8,305 nucleotides of DNA from positions 1-8,305 of the forward strand of contig QIAR01000192.1 of NCBI GenBank assembly GCA_003225595.1. Direction: 5' to 3'. Below, piece after piece: positions 1 through 5,630 of the stretch; positions within the stretch are counted from its first letter, which is position 1; the number at the start of each line of letters is the position of its first letter. This DNA comes from Acidobacteriota bacterium. GTDB taxonomy: Bacteria; Acidobacteriota; Terriglobia; Terriglobales; Acidobacteriaceae. Made by a program: the position numbers and the translations under genes. The notes beneath the pieces were generated by a model. That model did not search any database and was not told where the DNA came from. It saw nothing but the letters and a program-made list of their open reading frames with translations.

Positions 1-2451
1 TTGCGTGCTGATCCCATCTACCGTCGCCGGTTCCAGGAAGAAGCCGCGCGCGTTTCCCGCTTCAGCGATTCCCAAATCGCCTCCGTTTACGACGTATTTG
101 AGGATCAAGGCGAGATCTTCTTAGTCATGGAATACGTCGAGGGTCAGACCCTGCGAGAGCGGCTGCGCCAGCCGATGAGCCTGGATCAATTTCTCGATAT
201 CGCCACTCAATGCACCAAAGCCCTGATCGCGGCCCACGAGCGCAGCATCGTCCACTGCGATATCAAGCCGGAAAACATTATGCTGACCACTTCAGGCCAG
301 GTGAAAATCCTGGACTTTGGCGTCGCCAAACACCTACCGCGCTCCGATCAGAGCTCTACAGTCGACCGGGGAGGTGGTTTTGGTGGCACACCGGCCTATA
401 TGTCGCCGGAAGTTCTGCTGGAAAAGGTTCCGGATGGACGCGCTGACATCTTTTCTCTCGGCGTGGTCTTCTATGAAGCTTTGACTTGTCAGCATCCGTT
501 TCTGGCCGGGAGTTTTGTAGCCACCTCCGACCGAATCCGCCACGAGACACCGGCTTCGATACGAATCTTCAACCCCAAGGTGCCGGAACCGTTGGAAGCA
601 TTAGTCAAGAAAGCGATGTCCAAAGAGCGTGGCCAACGCCACGCCAGTGCTCGCGAATTGCTGCAAGATCTGCATGCCGTTCAGACCGGGATAACGCCCA
701 GTGGACTTTCCCGTCTGCTTCCAGCTCGAGCTGAGCGGAGATCCAGACGCGCGTTTTTGCCTGCGATTGCTGCGGTCGCAATGGCTGCCGTGTTCTTGTT
801 GGTATTCTTCACGAGAGTACAAGTCAAACACTGGTTCGGGATCAGCACGCCAACTCCCATTCACCTCGCTGTTCTACCCTTTACCTCTATCGGGCATGAT
901 CCTGGCACAAAAGCTTTAGGCGATGGTTTGAGTGAAACACTGGCCGCCAAACTGACTCAACTCTCCGGCAGTTATCCTTTGCAGGTCGTGCCCATCAGCG
1001 AGGTCCGCGCCGAGGGCATTACCAGCGTAGAGCAAGCACGCAAGGGTTTTGGTGTGAATCTTGTGCTGGAGGGCACTCTGCAGGAGTCCGGTGACAGAGT
1101 GCGAGTGACCTATGGCTTGGTGGACGCGAAAAGCATGCGGCAGCTCTCCGCCGACAGCATAACTACGGAGGTAGCCGATGTATTCGGCGTCCAGGACCGT
1201 GTAGTCGAGAATGCCGTCAGCATGCTCGGATTGCAACTGCAAGGAAGCGAGCACACAGCGTTGATCGCGCACGGTACACAGGAACCCGCTGCCTACGACT
1301 ATTATCTCCGCGGGAGTGGTTACTTGCTCGATTATCACAAGCCTGAAAATATCGACAGCGCAATCTCGGCCTTTAACCGTGCTCTCAGCCTTGATCCCAA
1401 ATACGCTCAGGCTTACGCCGCGCTGGGACAGGCGTACTGGCACGGTTATCAGGAAGGACAGCATGGCAGTGAGTGGATGGAGAAAGCGGGTTCTGCCTGC
1501 AAGCAGGCCGCTGCGGAAGCACCTGGCTTGGCCGACGGACACACGTGCCTGGGCAGAGTCTACGCCGGAGCCGGAGAGTACGAGAAGGCGGTGGCAGAGT
1601 TTCAGAAGGCCACCTCTCTTGATCCCACCAGCGATGAGGCCTTCCGTGGTCTGGCCGCCGCTTACCAGAAGCTGAATAAGCCCGCCGAAGCGGAAGCCAC
1701 CTTTCGCAAAGCCATCAGCCTGCGGCCGCAATATTGGGACGGATATACCTGGCTCGGGTTCTTCTATTGGCAGCAAGGGCGATACGAAGACGCAGCCAAG
1801 GCGTTCCAGGAAGTCATCAATTTGGCTCCCGATAACTTCCGGGGCTATTCGAACCTCGGTGGAATCTATGTTCTCCAGGCGCGGTACCAGGAAGCGATCG
1901 CCATGCTAGGGAAATCTGCCTCCATTCGTCCGACGGTCGAGGTTTACAACAACCTGGGCACGGCCTACTTTTCCCTGCGGAAGTTCGCCGAGGCGGCACG
2001 CAACTTCGAAGAGGGCTTGAAGTTGGACAAAAACAGTTGGTTGGGGTGGGGCAATCTGGGGGACGCATATTATTGGGTATCGGGAAAGCGGCAACAGGCC
2101 GGTAATGCTTATGGGGAAGCCATCCGTCTTGCCGACGAGAAACTTCGGGTGAATCCGCGAGACGGACGTACCCTCGCCTATCGCGCGACTTATCTGGCCA
2201 TGGTCGACAAGAAGGAAGACGCTTTAGCTTCTTTGCAGAAGGCAGTATCTTTGTCACCCAAGGATCCCGACGTGCACTTTCGGGCGGCGTTGGTATACAA
2301 CCATCTTGGAAATACGGACCTTACGTTGGAGTGGCTAGAGAAGGCGCTAGCGTCTGGCGCCCCGGCAGACTGGATTCGCGTCACACCGGATTTCGATCAT
2401 TTGCGCGCCGATCCGCGGTTTCAGGCTATACTACGCCGACACAAAACCTGA
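1..2451 (+). CDS. Membrane Ser/Thr protein kinase with TolB-like domain and C-terminal TPR array (5'-partial)
   Basis: Hanks-type (PknB-like) kinase whose N-lobe start lies outside the window. The frame is open from base 1, but the Gly-rich loop and the VAIK lysine are missing, so the TTG at base 1 is not the true start. Numbering from base 1: helix-C Glu about 14, hinge MEYVEG 43-48, catalytic loop HCDIKPEN 85-92 (D87, K89, N92), DFG 105-107, activation loop with Ser/Thr at 115-120, GTPAYMSPE 129-137, and DIFSLGVVFYEAL 149-161. A Cys replaces the Arg of HRD, so it is a non-RD kinase. One transmembrane helix lies at about 251-270. A TolB/FlgO-like domain follows (about 287-412, LAVLPF and LGDGLSETL signatures), then roughly nine or ten TPRs (about 430-786). 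The C-terminal LRADPRFQAILRR motif is common in TPR signalling proteins. The likely topology is a cytosolic kinase with an external TPR sensor or scaffold. The substrate is unknown. No strong terminator follows. Confidence 0.93.
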   Translation: MRADPIYRRRFQEEAARVSRFSDSQIASVYDVFEDQGEIFLVMEYVEGQTLRERLRQPMSLDQFLDIATQCTKALIAAHERSIVHCDIKPENIMLTTSGQVKILDFGVAKHLPRSDQSSTVDRGGGFGGTPAYMSPEVLLEKVPDGRADIFSLGVVFYEALTCQHPFLAGSFVATSDRIRHETPASIRIFNPKVPEPLEALVKKAMSKERGQRHASARELLQDLHAVQTGITPSGLSRLLPARAERRSRRAFLPAIAAVAMAAVFLLVFFTRVQVKHWFGISTPTPIHLAVLPFTSIGHDPGTKALGDGLSETLAAKLTQLSGSYPLQVVPISEVRAEGITSVEQARKGFGVNLVLEGTLQESGDRVRVTYGLVDAKSMRQLSADSITTEVADVFGVQDRVVENAVSMLGLQLQGSEHTALIAHGTQEPAAYDYYLRGSGYLLDYHKPENIDSAISAFNRALSLDPKYAQAYAALGQAYWHGYQEGQHGSEWMEKAGSACKQAAAEAPGLADGHTCLGRVYAGAGEYEKAVAEFQKATSLDPTSDEAFRGLAAAYQKLNKPAEAEATFRKAISLRPQYWDGYTWLGFFYWQQGRYEDAAKAFQEVINLAPDNFRGYSNLGGIYVLQARYQEAIAMLGKSASIRPTVEVYNNLGTAYFSLRKFAEAARNFEEGLKLDKNSWLGWGNLGDAYYWVSGKRQQAGNAYGEAIRLADEKLRVNPRDGRTLAYRATYLAMVDKKEDALASLQKAVSLSPKDPDVHFRAALVYNHLGNTDLTLEWLEKALASGAPADWIRVTPDFDHLRADPRFQAILRRHKT

Positions 2452-2479
2452 TGACGTTGTACGACAGATAAGTTTACAC

Positions 2480-2507
2480 CTTTGGAACATGGGCCCCTGT
2501 TCGAAAG
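2480..2507. repeat. 28-bp imperfect palindrome upstream of the small gene (candidate operator or leader hairpin)
   Basis: The segment is symmetric about 2493/2494, with 12 of 14 pairs complementary. The outer arms are CTTT (2480-2483) and AAAG (2504-2507), the middle arms GAACA (2485-2489) and TGTTC (2498-2502), and the core is GGGCCC (2491-2496). The only mismatches are 2484/2503 (G/G) and 2490/2497 (T/C). It sits between the kinase stop and the Shine-Dalgarno sequence at 2512. It is not followed by a T-tract, so it does not look like an intrinsic terminator for the kinase gene. Dyad symmetry of this size suits a dimeric regulator or an RNA stem near the ribosome binding site. Its function is inferred from position only. 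Confidence 0.6.
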
Positions 2508-2511
2508 TATC

Positions 2512-2518
2512 AGGAGGA
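2512..2518 (+). promoter_or_regulatory. Strong Shine-Dalgarno sequence for the 106-residue small protein
   Basis: AGGAGGA lies 6 nt upstream of the ATG at 2525, a near-ideal anti-16S match and spacing. It fixes the start at 2525 rather than at the upstream in-frame ATG (2489), which lies inside the palindrome and has no ribosome binding site. Confidence 0.8.
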
Positions 2519-2524
2519 GACGAT

Positions 2525-2845
2525 ATGAAAGAAGAGAGAAGCACTCAGGAAATCAATGGCGCAAAGCTCCCGGTGCACATTCGCCCGGACGGGGACGTAG
2601 ACAACGGAGTCGTCAATGTAAGAAAATCCGCGAAAGACGAAGTTGTCTGGTATTCGGAAGGAGACGAGTTCGAAGTCCACTTTCCGACGACTCCGTTCGT
2701 GGACGATACATTCCTCGTCCCAGCGGGAGGAAGCCAGAGTTCCGGACCAGCCCTACCGAGCGCTTCGATTGGCCACTATGAGTACTTCATCACTAGCGTC
2801 GCTCTGGCCAAGAGTGCGGATCCTGGCGTAGATATTAAGCCCTAG
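2525..2845 (+). CDS. Small protein, probably cupredoxin-like beta-sandwich without copper ligands
   Basis: This is a 106-residue protein with no signal peptide, no transmembrane segment and no Cys. Visible blocks are DEVVWYSEGDEFEVHFP (38-54), a PF turn (57-58), SGP (73-75), an aromatic strand HYEYFITS (84-91) and a C-terminal DPGVDIKP (99-106). This arrangement of strand with W, F-x-V-x-F, P-F, SGP, Y-x-Y and DPxxxxP resembles short plastocyanin/cupredoxin-fold proteins seen in many environmental bacteria. That comparison is from memory and not from a search. The Cys and Met of a type-1 copper site are absent, so copper binding is unlikely. It lies 73 nt after the kinase gene in the same orientation. 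The stop codon sits in a perfect 10-bp palindrome (2839-2848). It is a real gene judging by its ribosome binding site, but its function is unknown; a partner or substrate of the kinase is only a guess. Confidence 0.75.
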   Translation: MKEERSTQEINGAKLPVHIRPDGDVDNGVVNVRKSAKDEVVWYSEGDEFEVHFPTTPFVDDTFLVPAGGSQSSGPALPSASIGHYEYFITSVALAKSADPGVDIKP

Positions 2846-3264
2846 GGCATCGGAAAAATAAAGATAACGTACTCCGCACCAGCAAAGACACGCGTCCGGG
2901 GTCTAGGGAGGGTGCGCTCTTATCAAGCTCGATCCACCTCACCGCCTGCAAGGGGAGGAATGGCGCAGCAGTAGTCCTCGCAGTCGGGAAGGCTAGAGTG
3001 TGTTCGGATTCATTGACGCCTTTTGAATCTCCTGATTGAGGTAGCCGCTTTTGAAGAAGAACCGAACATTTTGCCTGTCAAAGCCAAATAAAAACTTCCG
3101 CTTCTTAGCCACTTAGAAAGTTCCGCATTTTGAAGCCGGGATGGTGCTGCGGAAGAGGAATTTCCTCTCCTTGGACACTGAATTACGCGACGAACTGCTC
3201 GCGCTCATTGTGGAGTTGGAGTTACCTTCCCTTGGCTTCAATCGACTAGCCTGAGAATGACTTC
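2846..3264. other. About 420-nt stretch without a convincing gene
   Basis: All readable frames are short and none has a good ribosome binding site with a recognisable product. The stretch is more AT-rich after about 3000 than the flanking genes. It holds inverted repeats at 3001-3068, a 15-nt palindrome (AGAGGAA, T, TTCCTCT) at 3154-3168, two near-copies of CCGC(A)TTTTGAAG (3045-3056 and 3123-3134), and a small hairpin TGAGAA-TGAC-TTCTCA at 3252-3267 that overlaps the yjbQ stop codon. It may be a decayed gene, an unrecognised RNA, or plain spacer. Confidence 0.6.
3001..3068. repeat. Nested small inverted repeats (possible folded RNA or binding sites)
   Basis: The outer arms TGTTCGG (3001-3007) and CCGAACA (3062-3068) are exact reverse complements. 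Inside them, GATTCA (3007-3012) pairs exactly with TGAATC (3024-3029) across an 11-nt loop, and CCT (3031-3033) can pair with AGG (3039-3041). The arms share base 3007, so a fold would be a short multi-branch structure. Arms this short can arise by chance. No known RNA family is recognised. Confidence 0.3.
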
Positions 3265-3675
3265 TCACTCCCCCATCACCTTCACGATTACCCGCTTGTC
3301 GCGCTGGCCGTCGAACTCAGCATAGAAAATCCGCTGCCAAGTGCCGAGGTCGAGTTTTCCCGCAGTGATCGGCAGCGTCACCTCATGGTGAATGAGCAGC
3401 GCCTTCAGATGCGAGTCGCCATTATCCTCTCCAGTCTCGTGGTGTTTGTAATCCTTGCGGAACGGCGCGAGTCCTTCCAGCCACTCATCGATGTCTTCGA
3501 TCAAGCCGGACTCATTGTCATTCACATAAACACCCGCGGTTATGTGCATGGCAGAGACCAACACAATGCCTTCTTTGACGCCACTTTTCTTTACGATGGT
3601 TTCCACCTGCGGCGTGATATGGATGTATTCCCTGTGGCTCTTAGTGTGAAACTTTAAGTATTCGGTGTGGAACAT
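3265..3675 (-). CDS. yjbQ: YjbQ/UPF0047 family protein (secondary thiamine-phosphate synthase family)
   Basis: A 136-residue protein, the full usual length for UPF0047/COG0432 (E. coli YjbQ is about the same size). The conserved family pattern is clear: MHITAGVYVNDNESGL (43-58), Y-x-H-H at 76-79, GEDNGDSHLKALL (82-94), PITAGKLDLGTWQRIF (102-117) and EFDGQRDKRVIV (120-131). H44, H79, N85, H89 and the LGTWQ and DGxR motifs are the family's invariant positions. Members form trimers, and some show weak thiamine-phosphate synthase activity; the physiological role is unsettled. The start is taken as the ATG at 3675, because GAGGGGG lies 7 nt upstream on the minus strand. A GTG one codon earlier (3678) is the only other choice. 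It is divergent from the DUF2339 gene with a 74-nt spacer. No thiamine gene is seen nearby. Confidence 0.95.
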   Translation of the reverse strand: MFHTEYLKFHTKSHREYIHITPQVETIVKKSGVKEGIVLVSAMHITAGVYVNDNESGLIEDIDEWLEGLAPFRKDYKHHETGEDNGDSHLKALLIHHEVTLPITAGKLDLGTWQRIFYAEFDGQRDKRVIVKVMGE

Positions 3676-3690
3676 CACGATTCCCCCTCT

Positions 3691-3731
3691 GGAATTAACG
3701 TGAAAGATAGACTAGTTTCGCAGATAATTCC
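3691..3731. repeat. Inverted 7-bp half-sites in the divergent yjbQ/DUF2339 spacer
   Basis: GGAATTA (3691-3697) and TAATTCC (3725-3731) are perfect reverse complements separated by 27 nt, with centres 34 bp apart, close to three helical turns. The right half-site overlaps the candidate -10 box of the DUF2339 promoter. The left half-site overlaps AT-rich sequence where a yjbQ -10 could lie on the other strand. It is a candidate shared operator, but 7-bp arms allow chance occurrence. Confidence 0.35.
3700..3728 (+). promoter_or_regulatory. Candidate sigma70-type promoter for the DUF2339-DUF3999 genes
   Basis: GTGAAA (3700-3705, four of six matches to TTGACA) and GATAAT (3723-3728, five of six matches to TATAAT) are separated by exactly 17 nt. 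Transcription would start near 3735, giving a leader of only about 15 nt before the ATG at 3750. It is a sequence-pattern call only. Confidence 0.4.
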
Positions 3732-3749
3732 GTAGAAATCAGCCTGAGG

Positions 3750-5630
3750 ATGCCATTGGATACTGACCCCAACCAACTGCAGGAACTCCAACAACTGGTC
3801 CGCGAACTGACCAGTCGCGTGTACCGTATAGAACGCGCGATCGGCATCGAGCCCCCGCCGGTCACTGCCCAAGCGCAATCTCCGCCGCAGCCCCCGCCGT
3901 CGGAACCGAGCCCAACGCCGCGGGGGCCATCAGCGGAAGCCAGGCCCATGCCGCACATTCCGCTCCGGCCTGTGTTCAAGCCATCGGCGGAGCCGGGGAC
4001 TAATCTCGAATCTCGCATAGGGTCGCACTGGCTCAACCGCATTGGCATCGCGGCGGTGCTGATCGGCGTTTCCTATTTTCTGAAATTCGCCTTCGACAAC
4101 AACTGGATCGGAGCGACAGGACGAGTCACCATAGGTCTGCTGGCCGGAATCGCCGTCGTGGTCTGGAGCGAGCGATTCCGCAGCCGCGGCTACAAGATAT
4201 TTTCCTACTCATTAAAAGCGGTAGGTATCGGCGATCTGTATCTATCGCTGTGGGCCGCCTTCCAAGTTTATAGCCTGATCCCGAGTGGGGCGGCGTTCGT
4301 GGCCATGTTGGCAGTCACGATTGCCACAGCGATCATGGCCCTCAGTCAAGACGCGGAAATCCTCGCGGCCTTCGCCCTCGCCGGCGGCTTTACCACTCCG
4401 GTGCTGCTCTCGACCGGCCAGAATAAGGAACTGCAGCTCTTTTCCTATCTCGTGCTGCTGGATATGGCTACGCTGGTGCTGGTTGCGCTCAAGCCCTGGC
4501 GCCGCCTGCTGCTGCTGAGCTATGTGGGTACATTGCTTCTTTACATCGGGTGGTACGCCAGTTTTTATAGTCAGACTCAGCTTCGCCTGACTTTAGGATT
4601 CGCCACGCTGTTCTTCGCCATCTTTGCCATCGCCCCTCTCGTCGCGAGCAAGCCCGACAACGAAACCGCCCTGTTCTCGACTCTGCCGCTCTTCCTCGCC
4701 TTCGTAAACGCCGGCGTGTACTTCCTCCAGGTCTATGCGATGTATGAGGAGATCAATAGAACCGCCATGGCGTGGTTTGCGCTGGGATTGGCTGCGGCCT
4801 ACATCTTCCTGAGCCGGCAGGCGGGTGCCCGTTACTCCGATCCCGCTGCAAGACAGACCCTGCACTTTCTGCACCTCGCCCTGGCTATCGGCTTCATCAC
4901 GATCGCAATCCCCATCCGCCTCGACGCGCACTGGATTACGATCGGCTGGTTCGTCGAAGCCGCCGTATTGCTGTGGGTGGCCGATCGCATCCACTCGGAC
5001 TTCCTCAATGCATTCGCCGTAGGAGCGCTGGCGCTGGGGGTTGCGCGCCTGCTCTTCATCGATAATTTCTATTCCACACAGCTCATTCTCAATGCTCGTA
5101 TGGCTACGCATGCTGTTGCAATTGCAGTGCTGGCGGTAATGGCCTGGTACGCTTCGAAGCGCAATGACGAAACCGGTCGCAATGCTACCGCTGCGGCAAT
5201 CGTGGGTCTGAACCTTTTGGCGCTGATTGCGCTCAGCCGCGAGGTTACGGATTATTATGCGCAGCAGATGGCCAGCGTGCGTCCGCGGCCCGGGCAGTGG
5301 AATCGGTCCGACTGGTTGAGTCTTCGCAGCGTAGAGATTGCTCGCGATTTCACCTATTCCGCGCTGTGGATGGCCTATGGCGCCATGTTGATGGTTGTGG
5401 GTTTCTGGCGCCGGTCAGCATTCGTGCGTTGGCAGGCGCTATTCCTGATTGCGGCGACCATCGTCAAGGTATTCGTCTATGACGTTTCGCAGCTCGATCG
5501 CGGGTATCGCATCGTGAGTTTCATCGTCCTAGGTGTCTTGCTGCTGGCCATTTCCTTCGTCTACCAGCGGGACTGGTTGCAACTTGGCGAGCGCAGGAAG
5601 AGCGCCGAAGGAGAATCGGCCAAGGCATGA
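3750..5630 (+). CDS. DUF2339 family polytopic inner-membrane protein
   Basis: A 626-residue protein with the DUF2339 layout. The N-terminus is soluble and helical (about 1-32, possibly coiled coil: QLQELQQLVRELTSRVYRIE). A Pro-rich linker follows (about 35-85). Next comes the family signature ESRIGSHWLNRIGIAAVLIGVS (87-108) with YFLKFAFDNNWIG (109-121), then about 17-18 predicted membrane helices up to residue 604 and a charged tail. The KAVGIGDLYLSLWAAF (156-171) and GGFTTPVLLSTG (212-223) blocks are also typical. The family's biochemical function is unknown; it has a transporter-like or envelope-enzyme-like topology. The start is forced: the frame is closed by a stop at 3708 and contains no earlier ATG, GTG or TTG. 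GAGG directly abuts the ATG, too close for a normal ribosome binding site. The gene overlaps the next one by 4 nt (ATGA). Confidence 0.93.
   Translation: MPLDTDPNQLQELQQLVRELTSRVYRIERAIGIEPPPVTAQAQSPPQPPPSEPSPTPRGPSAEARPMPHIPLRPVFKPSAEPGTNLESRIGSHWLNRIGIAAVLIGVSYFLKFAFDNNWIGATGRVTIGLLAGIAVVVWSERFRSRGYKIFSYSLKAVGIGDLYLSLWAAFQVYSLIPSGAAFVAMLAVTIATAIMALSQDAEILAAFALAGGFTTPVLLSTGQNKELQLFSYLVLLDMATLVLVALKPWRRLLLLSYVGTLLLYIGWYASFYSQTQLRLTLGFATLFFAIFAIAPLVASKPDNETALFSTLPLFLAFVNAGVYFLQVYAMYEEINRTAMAWFALGLAAAYIFLSRQAGARYSDPAARQTLHFLHLALAIGFITIAIPIRLDAHWITIGWFVEAAVLLWVADRIHSDFLNAFAVGALALGVARLLFIDNFYSTQLILNARMATHAVAIAVLAVMAWYASKRNDETGRNATAAAIVGLNLLALIALSREVTDYYAQQMASVRPRPGQWNRSDWLSLRSVEIARDFTYSALWMAYGAMLMVVGFWRRSAFVRWQALFLIAATIVKVFVYDVSQLDRGYRIVSFIVLGVLLLAISFVYQRDWLQLGERRKSAEGESAKA

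Noticed and set aside
916..1776. 286-codon open frame on the minus strand inside the kinase/TPR gene
   Set aside because: It lies fully antisense to a well-supported TPR-coding region, and its product is a low-complexity Gly/Leu-rich string with no recognisable domain; typical antisense shadow in GC-rich DNA.
2839..2848. Perfect 10-bp palindrome GCCCTAGGGC at the stop codon of the small gene
   Set aside because: Without a loop or a following T-tract it is not a terminator, and 10-bp palindromes are expected by chance in a window of this size.
2885..3000. Possible tRNA or other classical RNA gene in the gene-free stretch
   Set aside because: No cloverleaf, T-loop GTTC-type consensus or acceptor-stem pairing could be found.
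3141..3254. Plus-strand ORF of 37 codons with a helical look (LDTELRDELLALIVELE)
   Set aside because: No Shine-Dalgarno sequence, no homologue recognised, and its start region is occupied by a chance-like palindrome; could be a gene remnant but not supportable.
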